Shown here one piece after another: positions 44,390 through 53,581 of a stretch of DNA of 64,000 nucleotides. Position numbers and translations under genes: made by a program. The stretch comes from Polynucleobacter sp. AP-Reno-20A-A9. Lineage in GTDB: Bacteria; Pseudomonadota; Gammaproteobacteria; Burkholderiales; Burkholderiaceae. Each line of letters opens with the position of its first letter. Position 1 is the first letter of the stretch. The stretch lies in contig NZ_JACVPB010000008.1 of assembly GCF_018882085.1 (NCBI RefSeq), forward strand, positions 1 through 64,000. Direction: 5' to 3'. The notes beneath the pieces are model-generated. The model saw nothing but the letters and a program-made list of their open reading frames with translations, was not told where the DNA came from and did no database searches.

Positions 44390-45541
44390 ATGAAGTCACT
44401 CGTATCTGGCTTGCTTCTTGCTTTGTGTTCCAGCCTTTCTTTTTCTGTATCGGCTAAAGACACGGTCAAGATTGCCTATATTGGGCCGTTGACCGGAGGT
44501 GTTTCTGCAAATGGTATTGGTGGTCGTAACTCTGCTGATCTAGCGGTGCGTATGAAAAACCAAGACCCTAATGCAAAATATAAGTATGAATTGGTTACTG
44601 CCGATGATGAGTGCAAGCCTAACGTAGGCGTACAAGTTGCTACCAAAATAGCGTCAGACAGCTCCATTATTGCTGGTGTAACCCATTACTGCTCAGCAGT
44701 GGCAATGAGTACTGTTGATGTTTATCATAAGTTTGGTTTGCCAGTCATGGTGTGGGGCGCTGTTCTCCCTGAAATCACTTATGGTAATGACTACAAAGAA
44801 ATTCATCGCGTTAACGGCACGATGATCAATCAAAATGAAGTGGCCGCTAAATTCTTAACTGGTTTAGGCTACAAGAAGTGGGTCATCATTCATGACACTA
44901 CCGATTACGGCAAAGGTCACAACAAGTATTTCACCCAGTTCCTTACCAAAAATGGCGGCCAGATCTTGGGCACCTTTGGCGTAACTGCTGACCAGCAAGA
45001 CTTCACTGCTGAGTTAACCAAAATTAAGCAGCTGAATCCTGAGGTGGTTTACTTTGGCGGTCTCACACCTATTGGTATTCGTATCCGCACACAAATGGAT
45101 CGCTTGGGCATTAAGGCAGTATTCGAAGGTACTTCCGGCATCAAGTCTGATGCTTATATCGAGGGCTTAGGTAAATTGTCTGAGGGCTCTTTGTCTTTTA
45201 TCGAAGGCGCACCTTGGGAAAAACTTCCTGGCGGTCTTGAGTTTATTGCCAAGTATTCACAGCAGAAATATCCAGATGCACCTGAAGCCTACGGCCCTTT
45301 TGCTTATACCGCCACTAACTTGATCATGGCTGCAATTGAAAAGGCTGGCCCTAATCGTAAGAAGGTGATGGAAGTCTTAAACAACACCCAAAACGTAGAA
45401 ACGATTATTGGCAAAGTGAGCTTTGATGATCATCGTCAAAATATCGTTCCTTTGATCTCTAAGTATGTTGCACAAGATGGCAAATGGGTTCTCTGGGAAG
45501 ATAGTCTCTATGCTAAAAAGCAGCGCAAGTTAGGGCAGTAA
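44390..45541 (+). CDS. Branched-chain amino-acid-type ABC receptor (LivK-like)
   Basis: A 383-aa periplasmic binding protein of the type I fold. A signal peptide runs to residue 22 (SVSA), followed by VKIAYIGPLTGGVSANGIGGRNSADLAV and a conserved Cys pair (ECKPNV and HYC). AGGAG seven bases upstream supports the start. Such receptors bind leucine-type amino acids, but relatives take amides, urea or aromatic acids, so the ligand is open. It is the first gene of a six-gene operon. Confidence 0.92.
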   Translation: MKSLVSGLLLALCSSLSFSVSAKDTVKIAYIGPLTGGVSANGIGGRNSADLAVRMKNQDPNAKYKYELVTADDECKPNVGVQVATKIASDSSIIAGVTHYCSAVAMSTVDVYHKFGLPVMVWGAVLPEITYGNDYKEIHRVNGTMINQNEVAAKFLTGLGYKKWVIIHDTTDYGKGHNKYFTQFLTKNGGQILGTFGVTADQQDFTAELTKIKQLNPEVVYFGGLTPIGIRIRTQMDRLGIKAVFEGTSGIKSDAYIEGLGKLSEGSLSFIEGAPWEKLPGGLEFIAKYSQQKYPDAPEAYGPFAYTATNLIMAAIEKAGPNRKKVMEVLNNTQNVETIIGKVSFDDHRQNIVPLISKYVAQDGKWVLWEDSLYAKKQRKLGQ

Positions 45542-45572
45542 TTGAAATCGTAGTAGAAGAGGGTAATTTTGC

Positions 45573-46505
45573 ATGTCATTTGATATTTTTTTGCAGTACC
45601 TGCTCAATGGTTTGATGTTGGGTGTCATTTATGCAATCGTGGCGGTTGGATTTACCCTCTACTTCGGTGTTTTGGATGTTATTAAGTTCTCTCACGGTGA
45701 CATCCTTATGGTGGGGGCCTTTGCTGGCCTCACCGCCTATATTGGTATAGCTGAGACGTTTACCTCTCCTTGGCTACAGCTTTTGGTGTTAATAGTAGTA
45801 AGTCTGGCTGTTGCAGCCTTTCTTGGTGCAGTCATTGCACGCTATCTCATTCTGCCTTTGCAGAAAGCGCCCCCAATCAATACTCTATTAGTGACTTTGA
45901 TGTTGGGTCTCGCACTACGCGAAATGGTTCGTTTGTTTTATCCCAATGGATCCAACCCAAAACCTTTCCCAAAATTATTGCCAGTAGATGGCATCGCTCT
46001 GGGTGAGTTTACTCTGCGCTCTGACAGCCTCATCTTGCTTATTACTGGAGTGTTAACCATTGTTGCTGTCCAACGCCTCATTACCAAGAGCAAAATTGGT
46101 TTAGCTATTCGGGCGGTTGCGCAAGATAGTGAAACAGCGCGCATTATGGGCATTAACTTTCACCGTATTGTGTTGATTACTTTCATGCTGGGGTCAGCTT
46201 TAGCTGCGCTCGCCGGCTTAATGAATGGTCTGTATTACAACGAAGTCAACTTCAGTATGGGTTTATTGCTAGGTGTGATCGGCTTCTCGGCTGCGGTAGT
46301 AGGTGGGTTAGGAAATTTCTATGGCGCGATTGTGGGGGGATTCTTATTTGCGGGACTCCAAACCATTGGCGCTGTTTTATTGCCAGCCATCATGCCGAGC
46401 GTTCCCAGCGCGTACAAAGACGTTTTTGCATTTGCAGTAATCATCATCATCATGGGATTAAAGCCAACAGGCTTAATTTCTGAAAAATCCAGCGAGCGAG
46501 TTTAA
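45573..46505 (+). CDS. ABC importer permease LivH-like
   Basis: A 310-aa permease with eight predicted helices and the LivH hallmarks LLNGLMLGVIYAIVAVGFTLYFGVLDVIKFSHGD and AVAQDSETARIMGIN, the cytoplasmic coupling loop. It lies 31 bases after the receptor gene and two bases before its partner permease. Confidence 0.93.
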   Translation: MSFDIFLQYLLNGLMLGVIYAIVAVGFTLYFGVLDVIKFSHGDILMVGAFAGLTAYIGIAETFTSPWLQLLVLIVVSLAVAAFLGAVIARYLILPLQKAPPINTLLVTLMLGLALREMVRLFYPNGSNPKPFPKLLPVDGIALGEFTLRSDSLILLITGVLTIVAVQRLITKSKIGLAIRAVAQDSETARIMGINFHRIVLITFMLGSALAALAGLMNGLYYNEVNFSMGLLLGVIGFSAAVVGGLGNFYGAIVGGFLFAGLQTIGAVLLPAIMPSVPSAYKDVFAFAVIIIIMGLKPTGLISEKSSERV

Positions 46506-46507
46506 GT

Positions 46508-47650
46508 ATGAAGTTATTAATATCTACCTTCATTGCCTGCCTGGTCTACAGCATTCTGTTGCTTGGATCTGAAAACCAGTTAGAAGTTGGCGCTCTCGTA
46601 ATCCTCGCATTTGTAACCAGTTTGGTTGGTAAAAAATTAGGTTTGATGGATAAGCTTGCGATTGCCGTAAGAGAGCATCCACAGTTTCCTGCTTACGCTT
46701 CGATTGCAGGTGTGCTCATAACCATGCTGGTGTTCCACAATTCACACTTCGCGCTATTGATGCTCGCTACAGTGCTGATCTATTCCATTGTTTGCCTGGG
46801 TTTAAATATTCAATTTGGATATGTCGGTATTGTGAACTTTGCAGGCGCCGCATTTTTTGGTATCGGTAGCTATACCGCAGCAATCCTAGCTACGCATACC
46901 GCAATCCCACATTTGCTGGTTCTATTTATTGCCGCGGGTTTCTCTGCCTTGATTGGTTGCATATTGATCTACCCAGTGTTGAGAACGCGCGGGCACTATG
47001 CGGCCTTAGTCACCATTGCTTTTGGTATCTTGTTTCGTAACTTCTTAGAGGTGAACGATACCTTGGGTGGTCCACAGGGTCTGAAGATCCCTCCGCTCAC
47101 TATTTTTGGCTGGAATTTATCGGATGGTTTGGACATTGGTGGTTTTGAGCTGTCATTTTACATTCCATATCTCCTGATCGCATTGATTCTGCTGATAGCT
47201 AGCTTCAGAATTACCCGCAATCTAGAGCGCTCATGGATTGGCTTAAGTATGGATATGGTTCGCACCGATGAAATTGCAGCTTCTACTTTTGGTGTGAATA
47301 TTGCGCACTGGAAGGTAGTTGCATTTACATTGGGTAACTTCATTGCTGGTATGGCGGGAGCGCTCTATGGAATGATGACTGCCTACGTTGCCCCTAATAA
47401 CTTTACCTTTGCCGACTCTTTAATTTTGGTGTCGATTGTGATTTTGGGTGGTATTGGTAACCCATGGGGAATCATTCCTGCGGCAGCTATTGTGGTGATT
47501 CTTCCTGAGAAGCTTCAATTCATTCAGGAATATCGTTTCTTGCTATATGCCATTGTGGTGATCTTGATCTTGCTATTCCGTCCTGATGGTTTATTGCCAA
47601 GGCGGATTCGTGAGTATTTCCCGGGTAACAAAGCGGGGGGTGAGAAATGA
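46508..47650 (+). CDS. ABC importer permease LivM-like
   Basis: A 380-aa permease. Three extra hydrophobic helices at the N-terminus precede the LivM core (LGLNIQFGYVGIVNFAGAAFFGIGSYTAAIL; TDEIAASTFGVNIAHWKV coupling loop; GGIGNPWG). It forms a heterodimeric channel with the LivH-like protein. It overlaps the next gene by four bases. Confidence 0.93.
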   Translation: MKLLISTFIACLVYSILLLGSENQLEVGALVILAFVTSLVGKKLGLMDKLAIAVREHPQFPAYASIAGVLITMLVFHNSHFALLMLATVLIYSIVCLGLNIQFGYVGIVNFAGAAFFGIGSYTAAILATHTAIPHLLVLFIAAGFSALIGCILIYPVLRTRGHYAALVTIAFGILFRNFLEVNDTLGGPQGLKIPPLTIFGWNLSDGLDIGGFELSFYIPYLLIALILLIASFRITRNLERSWIGLSMDMVRTDEIAASTFGVNIAHWKVVAFTLGNFIAGMAGALYGMMTAYVAPNNFTFADSLILVSIVILGGIGNPWGIIPAAAIVVILPEKLQFIQEYRFLLYAIVVILILLFRPDGLLPRRIREYFPGNKAGGEK

Positions 47651-48441
47651 ATTCATTGACATCACCTAAGAAGCAGATTCTGGTTGCAGAAAAACTCACC
47701 ATGCGTTTTGGTGGCGTGACAGCATTAGATTCATTGGATCTTCATGTGAATGAAGGCGAGGTATTAGGTTTGCTGGGCCCCAATGGCTCGGGTAAAACTA
47801 CTTTCTTTAACGTGATTACCGGTTTGTATCGGGCAAGCTCAGGAAGTGTTTCATTCCGCGGTGAGGATTTGACTGATGCCACTGCTCAGCAAGTGTATTT
47901 GCATGCGATTACTCGCACCTTTCAGCGCTCACGCTTATCTTTGCCGCTGACTGTCTTTGACAACATCGCCATTGGTGATAACCGTCGATTAAATACTGGG
48001 CTTTTCTTTAATTTGTTTCAAAGAGAGAAATTCAAGCAAGAATACGATGGCCTAGTTGAGCAGGTAAGGCAATTGCTCCTTACCTTTAATCCTAAGTTAG
48101 CAGACAAAATATTTGAGCCAGTGGCAAGCTTGCCAATGATTGATCGTCGCCGTATTGAAATCTGCAGAGCCTTAATTAGTCAACCCGATTTACTCCTTTT
48201 AGATGAGCCTTCAGCTGGCATGACTCATGATGAGACTGCTGAAGTCATGGATGATATTTTGCAAGTACGCAGCAAGATTAAGCCATTCACCATTATTCTG
48301 ATTGAGCATGAAATGGGTTTGATTCAACGGATGACTGAGCGTTGTATTGTTCTGAACTATGGCAAGAAGATTGCTGAGGGCACTTACGATGAGATTGTGA
48401 ATAATCGCGAAGTGCAAGTCGCTTATTTGGGGCAGGAATAA
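47647..48441 (+). CDS. ABC importer ATPase LivG-like, atypical signature motif
   Basis: A 264-aa nucleotide-binding subunit. Walker A GPNGSGKTT and Walker B LLLLDEPSAGM are intact, as is the switch His (IEHEMG). Where other LivG proteins have the ABC signature (LSYGQQ-like) this one reads SLPMIDRRRIEI at about 161-171, without the Ser/Gly pair that contacts ATP. One of the two ATP sites formed with LivF may therefore be weak. It is translationally coupled to livM, and livF starts two bases after its stop. Confidence 0.92.
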   Translation: MNSLTSPKKQILVAEKLTMRFGGVTALDSLDLHVNEGEVLGLLGPNGSGKTTFFNVITGLYRASSGSVSFRGEDLTDATAQQVYLHAITRTFQRSRLSLPLTVFDNIAIGDNRRLNTGLFFNLFQREKFKQEYDGLVEQVRQLLLTFNPKLADKIFEPVASLPMIDRRRIEICRALISQPDLLLLDEPSAGMTHDETAEVMDDILQVRSKIKPFTIILIEHEMGLIQRMTERCIVLNYGKKIAEGTYDEIVNNREVQVAYLGQE

Positions 48442-48443
48442 TC

Positions 48444-49151
48444 ATGGCCTTATTAGAGATTGAACACATCTATACCGCTTACGATCGGATTGATGTATTA
48501 GAGGATGTATCCATCAAAGTCGAGAAGGGTGAAATCACCTGCATTCTAGGTGCCAATGGGGCTGGTAAATCCACTTTAATTCGCTCCATCCTAGGGTTGA
48601 CTCCAGCTAATCGTGGAAAAATTATTTTTAATGGCGTGGATATCGCCCATTTGCCAACACATCGCATTATTGAGGCGGGGATTGCATGCGTTCCAGAAGG
48701 ACGTCGCGTGTTTCCACGTATGACGGTGGATGAAAATCTATCCGCCGGAGCTTATTTGGTGACCGACAAAAAGGTCATTGAAGAGCGTCGTGAGCATGTA
48801 AAGCATTTATTTCCGCGCCTTGCAGAGCGCTCTAATCAGCTGGCAGGTACCATGTCCGGTGGTGAACAGGCGATGCTGGCTATTAGTCGTAGCTTAATGA
48901 GTTCTCCGGAGTTGCTCATATTCGATGAGCCCTCATTGGGTTTATCTCCTTTATTCGTAAAAGAAAACTTTAAGATCATTAAAGAAATCAATCAAATGGG
49001 AACTACAGTCTTGTTGGTTGAGCAGAATGTTCGACAAACCTTGGCAATTGCCCATCGTGGGTATGTCATTACCAAAGGTCAAGTGGTAGCCAAGGGAAGT
49101 GCTGCTGAATTGGCTGAGAATGCCGAAGTGCAAGCAGCTTATTTTGGGTAA
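48444..49151 (+). CDS. ABC importer ATPase LivF-like
   Basis: A 235-aa nucleotide-binding subunit with Walker A GANGAGKST, canonical signature TMSGGEQ, Walker B LLIFDEPSLGL and switch His region VEQNVRQ. Length is normal for LivF. It pairs with the LivG-like subunit, whose own signature is degenerate. Confidence 0.94.
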   Translation: MALLEIEHIYTAYDRIDVLEDVSIKVEKGEITCILGANGAGKSTLIRSILGLTPANRGKIIFNGVDIAHLPTHRIIEAGIACVPEGRRVFPRMTVDENLSAGAYLVTDKKVIEERREHVKHLFPRLAERSNQLAGTMSGGEQAMLAISRSLMSSPELLIFDEPSLGLSPLFVKENFKIIKEINQMGTTVLLVEQNVRQTLAIAHRGYVITKGQVVAKGSAAELAENAEVQAAYFG

Positions 49152-49157
49152 CTGAAG

Positions 49158-50303
49158 ATGACTAATTGCATTCCTGATCCAATTGAATTAACTCAAGAGC
49201 TCATTCGCTTCAATACGATTAATCCCCCGGGCAATGAAGATCAAGTTTGCAACTATTTAGCCGGGCTTTTAGAGTCCGTTGGCTATGAATGTCGCAAGAT
49301 TGAATTTGCTCCGCATCGAATGAGCTTGGTCGCCAAGATTGGCGCCTGTTCCGAACAAAAACCAAGCATTTGTTTTACTGGGCATGTAGACGTTGTCCCT
49401 TTGGGTGCTCGTACTTGGAAATATGAACCCTTTGCCGGCGTTATAGAGAATGGCAAGCTCTATGGTCGCGGCTCTAGCGATATGAAGAGTGGCGTAGCTG
49501 CCTTTGTTGTTGCGGCTATGAAAATGGCTGACTCCGCAAAGCAGGGTGCTGGTGTCAGCATGATCATTACGGCAGGAGAAGAGACGGGCTGCGAAGGCGC
49601 ATTTCATTTAGCGGCCAATCAGGAGATATTGGATTTTCTGGGCCCTGCTGGTTGCTTTATTGTGGCCGAGCCAACAGCCAATGAGCCCTTGCTAGGTCAT
49701 AAAGGGGCCTACTGGTTGAAAGCCTCTACCGATGGTGTTACCGCGCATGGCTCGATGCCTGAGCGTGGAGATAATGCGTTTTATAAGCTGGCTAAGGCCG
49801 CATTAACTCTAGAAAAATTTGCTTTCGATACTCCTGTACATGAGTTGATGGGTCAGGGCACCCTCAATGTAGGGACCGCTAAATCGGGCATCAATATCAA
49901 CTCGGTTCCTGATGCAGCTGAAATGACGCTGGATATTCGTACGGTTGCAGGGCAAAGCCATCAACATATTTACGGCTGCTTATGTAAGGCGCTAGGTCCT
50001 GCTGTTCGTCTGGATACCATTATTGATATTGCAGGGGTGTTCACGCCTGCTACAGATCCCTGGATGGCAAGTGTGTTTGATTTTTGTGAAAAGATTAATG
50101 GGGTTCGCCCAGTTGAGAAAACCGTGTCTTACTTTACCGATGCATCAGCATTAAAGCCCGCTATCGGCAATCCACCTACGGTAATCCTGGGGCCAGGCCA
50201 GTCAGAGATGGCCCATCAAACTGACGAATTTTGTTATGTCGACAAAATTACAGACGCAACCGTATTATTTTCAGAATTAATTCTCGATTGGCAGGCGAAC
50301 TAG
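49158..50303 (+). CDS. M20 family deacylase (ArgE/DapE type)
   Basis: A 381-aa zinc hydrolase. Metal ligands are in CFTGHVDVVP, RGSSDMKSG and TAGEETGCEGA; FTDASALKPA and GPGQSEMAHQTDEF hold further family residues. It removes N-acyl groups from amino acids (acetylornithine or succinyl-diaminopimelate type). It lies six bases after the importer ATPase and looks like the last gene of that operon, so it probably processes the imported compound, perhaps an N-acylated amino acid (inference). Confidence 0.9.
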   Translation: MTNCIPDPIELTQELIRFNTINPPGNEDQVCNYLAGLLESVGYECRKIEFAPHRMSLVAKIGACSEQKPSICFTGHVDVVPLGARTWKYEPFAGVIENGKLYGRGSSDMKSGVAAFVVAAMKMADSAKQGAGVSMIITAGEETGCEGAFHLAANQEILDFLGPAGCFIVAEPTANEPLLGHKGAYWLKASTDGVTAHGSMPERGDNAFYKLAKAALTLEKFAFDTPVHELMGQGTLNVGTAKSGININSVPDAAEMTLDIRTVAGQSHQHIYGCLCKALGPAVRLDTIIDIAGVFTPATDPWMASVFDFCEKINGVRPVEKTVSYFTDASALKPAIGNPPTVILGPGQSEMAHQTDEFCYVDKITDATVLFSELILDWQAN

Positions 50304-50334
50304 TTACTCGCCCGTGGTAAATGTTGCATTGCAA

Positions 50335-50357
50335 TATATTAATTCTTAGTTAATATA
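50335..50357. promoter_or_regulatory. Dyad TATATTAA-N7-TTAATATA, putative operator
   Basis: Two perfect 8-base half-sites in inverted order, seven bases apart, lie about 70 bases upstream of the ior gene start. The symmetry and position suit a transcription-factor dimer controlling the ior-sox operon; no regulator gene lies beside it. A separate hairpin, AGGGGTAA with TTACCCCT (50372-50392), follows in the leader. Confidence 0.5.
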
Positions 50358-50425
50358 AGCACACGATAAAAAGGGGTAAGAAAGTTACCCCTGAAACCAA
50401 ATAAAGAATTTATAGGAGAGCACTC

Positions 50426-50875
50426 ATGACTGAATTGAATGTCAATGGCAAAAAATACAAGGTGGACGTAGATCCAGAAACCCCATTACTTTGGGTAATC
50501 CGCGAACAGGTCGGCTTAACCGGCACTAAGTATGGATGTGGAGTGGGTCAATGTGGTGCATGCACAGTGTTATTTGAAGGTCAGGCCATCCGTAGTTGCT
50601 CTATTCCTGTAGGCGCTGCTGAAGGTAAAAAAATTGAGACGATTGAAAGTCTAGAGAAGAGTGGTCAGCTATCCAAAGTTCAAAAAGCGTGGGTAGACAA
50701 CCAAGTGCCTCAGTGTGGTTACTGCCAGTCCGGCATGGTGATGGCAACAACGGCCCTATTAAGAAACAATCCAAAGCCCACTGATGCGCAAATTGATGAG
50801 TCCATAACGAACATCTGCCGCTGTGGGACATTCCAGCAAGTTCGCGCAGCGATTCATGCGGCTAGCAAGGCTTAA
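50426..50875 (+). CDS. iorA: Molybdenum hydroxylase small subunit, 2x[2Fe-2S] (IorA-like)
   Basis: A 149-aa iron-sulfur protein. The plant-type cluster motif is CGVGQCGACTVLF then SC (residues 39-59), and the second cluster uses CGYCQSG and CRCGT (about 97-133). It passes electrons from the molybdenum subunit. The best family match by pattern is the isoquinoline 1-oxidoreductase alpha subunit type, which lacks an FAD subunit. AGGAGAG upstream supports the start. Confidence 0.92.
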   Translation: MTELNVNGKKYKVDVDPETPLLWVIREQVGLTGTKYGCGVGQCGACTVLFEGQAIRSCSIPVGAAEGKKIETIESLEKSGQLSKVQKAWVDNQVPQCGYCQSGMVMATTALLRNNPKPTDAQIDESITNICRCGTFQQVRAAIHAASKA

Positions 50876-50885
50876 GGGGAAAGAC

Positions 50886-53102
50886 ATGACTACAAATACA
50901 AATACTTCCCGTCGCCACTTTGTTATTGGCTCTAGTGCAATTGCCACTGGCTTAGCCATTGGCCTCGATCTTTCTTTTATGTCTGCTGCAAATGCAGCCA
51001 TGGGCACTGGCACCACCGCCATGACGCCATTAGCTACCCCAGAAATTGGTATCTGGGTTGTAGTTAAGCCAAATGATGATGTTGTTGTGCGTATTGTCCG
51101 CTCAGAAATGGGTCAAGGCACTATTACTGGCTTAGCTCAGATGGTTGCGGAAGAATTGCAATGTGATTGGAAAAAAGTTTCTTATGACTATCCATCACCT
51201 GGTGAGAATTTAAAGCGTAAGCTGGCATGGGGTAGCTACTCCACTGGTGGTAGTCGCGGTATTCGTACTTCTGAGCAATATGTGCGTAAAGGCGGAGCTG
51301 CTGCGCGCATGATGTTGATTCAGGCTGCAGCAAATCAATGGAATGTGCCCGCTTCTGAATGCGTAGCAAAAGATAGCGTGATTACTCATACCCCATCTGG
51401 CAAAAAGACAACCTTCGGTAAAGTGTCTGTAGCGGCATCACAGTTGGAGGTGCCAAAAGACGTGCCATTGAAGGATCCTAAAGAGTGGACCTTGATTGGT
51501 AAGCCCGTCAATCGTATCGACGGCGTTTCTGACAAGGTGACTGGTCGACAGGTCTACGCAATTGACTTGAAGATGCCAGGCATGTTGGTGGCGAACATTA
51601 AAGAGTCTCCAGTGTTTGGTGGCAAGGTCAAGAGCTACGACGCAGCTAAAGCGCAAAGTATGAAAGGCGTTAAGAAGGTAGTTCAGGTAGGTGACTCAGC
51701 GGTAGCGGTTGTTGCAGAGACCTTCTGGCAAGCTAAAACCGCTTTAGACCAAGTGAATATCGTTTGGGATAGTGGTGATAACGTCAATGTATCCAGTGCT
51801 TCTATTAAGAAGATGTTGGAAGAGGGCTTGAACGCTGATGATGCCTTTGTTCACAATACCAATGGTGATGTCAAAGCAGCCATGTCTGGCGCTTCTAAGA
51901 AATTAGAAGCTACTTATTTCTACCCATTCTTAAATCATGCCACTCTGGAGCCGCAAACAGCGACTGCCAAGTGGACTACTGACTCTTGTGAAGCTTGGGT
52001 TCCAACTCAAGACGGTGAAGCTTCGTTAGCAGCGGTAATTGCTGCATCTGGACTTCCTGCAGAGAAATGTAATGTCTACAAGGTAAACCTTGGCGGTGGA
52101 TTTGGTCGCCGCGGAGCCTTCCAGGATTACACAACACAAGCGGTCAATATTGCCAAGCAAATGCCGGGCACTCCTATCAAGCTGATTTGGACTCGTGAAG
52201 AGGATATGACACAAGGTCGCTACCATCCGGTCATGATGTGCAAGATGTCTGCCGCAATAGATGATAAGAAAAATGTGACAGCGGTCAATATGCGCCTATC
52301 AGGTCAGTCTATCTTGGCTGCAGTGCGTCCAGCTGTAGTCGCTGCGAACAAGGGTAAAGATCCGTTGGCATTCCAAGGGGTGGAGCCTACTGGTGAGCAT
52401 GGCATTACTTATAGCTTCCCAAATTTAAATATCGATCATGCAATGCGTAACACCCATGTGCCACCTGGATTTTGGCGTGGTGTGAACGTAAACCAAAATG
52501 CGATCTTTATTGAAACCTTTATGGATGAGTTGGCTGAAGCAACTGGTATGGATGCTGTAGAGTTCCGTCGCAAGCATATGGAAAATTTCCCACGTGCAGT
52601 AGCAGTGCTCAATGCGGTAGCTGATGGCATTGGTTGGACTAAGCCAGCCAAACCAGGTGTTTACCGTGGCATTGCGCAAATGCGTTCCTTTGGTAGTTAC
52701 GTAGCAGCAGCTTGTGAGTTATCGGTAACTAACGGCAATGAAGTGAAGATTCATCGTATTGTTGCCGCTACTGATCCAGGCTATGCAGTAAACCCTGCGC
52801 AAATTGCACGTCAAGTATCTGGTTCATTTGTCTACGGTCTCTCCGCTTTATTCGAGGAGGAAATCACGATTGAAAAGGGTGCTGTTGTTCAGAAGAACTT
52901 TGATACCTTTAATTCCATCCGCCTATCTCAAATGCCAAAAGTGGAAACCATCATCATTCAGGGTGGCGGCAAAGACTGGGGTGGTGTAGGTGAGCCAACG
53001 ATTGCTGTAGCTGCACCAGCTGTTCTCAATGCCATTTATCGTGCCACAGGCAAACGCTTGCGCACTGTGCCTTTGAAAAACAGCGGCATCAAGCTGGTTT
53101 AA
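50886..53102 (+). CDS. iorB: Molybdenum hydroxylase large subunit (IorB-like), Tat-exported
   Basis: A 738-aa molybdopterin cytosine dinucleotide subunit of the xanthine oxidase superfamily. A twin-arginine signal (TSRRHFVIG) begins at residue 8. Motifs include RSEMGQGTITGLAQM, GGGFGRRGAF, and the catalytic Glu in GVGEPTIA near the C-terminus. IorB-type enzymes hydroxylate N-heteroaromatics or oxidise aldehydes and give electrons to cytochrome c. A longer frame from 50823 lies inside iorA; ATG at 50886 after AAGGGGAAAG begins the Tat signal, so I take it. SoxX follows 27 bases later. Confidence 0.92.
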   Translation: MTTNTNTSRRHFVIGSSAIATGLAIGLDLSFMSAANAAMGTGTTAMTPLATPEIGIWVVVKPNDDVVVRIVRSEMGQGTITGLAQMVAEELQCDWKKVSYDYPSPGENLKRKLAWGSYSTGGSRGIRTSEQYVRKGGAAARMMLIQAAANQWNVPASECVAKDSVITHTPSGKKTTFGKVSVAASQLEVPKDVPLKDPKEWTLIGKPVNRIDGVSDKVTGRQVYAIDLKMPGMLVANIKESPVFGGKVKSYDAAKAQSMKGVKKVVQVGDSAVAVVAETFWQAKTALDQVNIVWDSGDNVNVSSASIKKMLEEGLNADDAFVHNTNGDVKAAMSGASKKLEATYFYPFLNHATLEPQTATAKWTTDSCEAWVPTQDGEASLAAVIAASGLPAEKCNVYKVNLGGGFGRRGAFQDYTTQAVNIAKQMPGTPIKLIWTREEDMTQGRYHPVMMCKMSAAIDDKKNVTAVNMRLSGQSILAAVRPAVVAANKGKDPLAFQGVEPTGEHGITYSFPNLNIDHAMRNTHVPPGFWRGVNVNQNAIFIETFMDELAEATGMDAVEFRRKHMENFPRAVAVLNAVADGIGWTKPAKPGVYRGIAQMRSFGSYVAAACELSVTNGNEVKIHRIVAATDPGYAVNPAQIARQVSGSFVYGLSALFEEEITIEKGAVVQKNFDTFNSIRLSQMPKVETIIIQGGGKDWGGVGEPTIAVAAPAVLNAIYRATGKRLRTVPLKNSGIKLV

Positions 53103-53129
53103 GTATTAGCTCACAGTGAAATTGTGTCG

Positions 53130-53570
53130 ATGAGAAAGAGGGTTGCGCTAGCGTTTTCATGGCTAGTCATCCTCAATCTCAATGTTGTGCACGCTCAAGT
53201 AATAACGGGGGATTCGATTTTCGAATCCCTTTCTTCTGAGGCGGGCAATCCGGTGCGTGGTAGAGCGATTGTGGCAAGTCGCCAAACTGGCTTGTGTTTG
53301 TTATGTCATAGTGGCCCGTTTCCAGAAGAGCGTTTTCAGGGAAACTTAGCTCCTGAGCTCAAGGCGAGCGTAGCCCGCTTAAATGCTCCTCAACTAAGGG
53401 CGCGCATCGTGAATGCAGCACATTTCAATCCACAAACCATCATGCCGGCTTACTATCAAACAAGCCATCTCAATCGCGTGGCCGCTAAATTTGTTGGTCA
53501 AACCATGCTGAATGGCCAAGAGATCGAAGACGTAATTGCTTTCTTAATAACTTTGAATAATCAAAATTAA
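53130..53570 (+). CDS. soxX: Sulfur-oxidation cytochrome c SoxX
   Basis: A 146-aa periplasmic monoheme cytochrome with a signal peptide (to about residue 22, VHAQ), GRAIVASRQTGLCLLCHSGPFPEERFQG containing the CLLCH heme site, and IMPAYYQ carrying the distal Met region, all hallmarks of SoxX. SoxAX oxidatively joins thiosulfate to the SoxYZ carrier. GTG two codons upstream (53124) is an equally possible start. The close spacing to iorB suggests one transcript. Confidence 0.93.
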   Translation: MRKRVALAFSWLVILNLNVVHAQVITGDSIFESLSSEAGNPVRGRAIVASRQTGLCLLCHSGPFPEERFQGNLAPELKASVARLNAPQLRARIVNAAHFNPQTIMPAYYQTSHLNRVAAKFVGQTMLNGQEIEDVIAFLITLNNQN

Positions 53571-53581
53571 TTGAACTCTAG

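Noticed and set aside
50372-50392. Hairpin AGGGGTAA/TTACCCCT as terminator of the importer operon
   Set aside because: No T tract follows on the plus strand; the A run before it would make a terminator only for minus-strand transcription, and no minus-strand gene reads into it.
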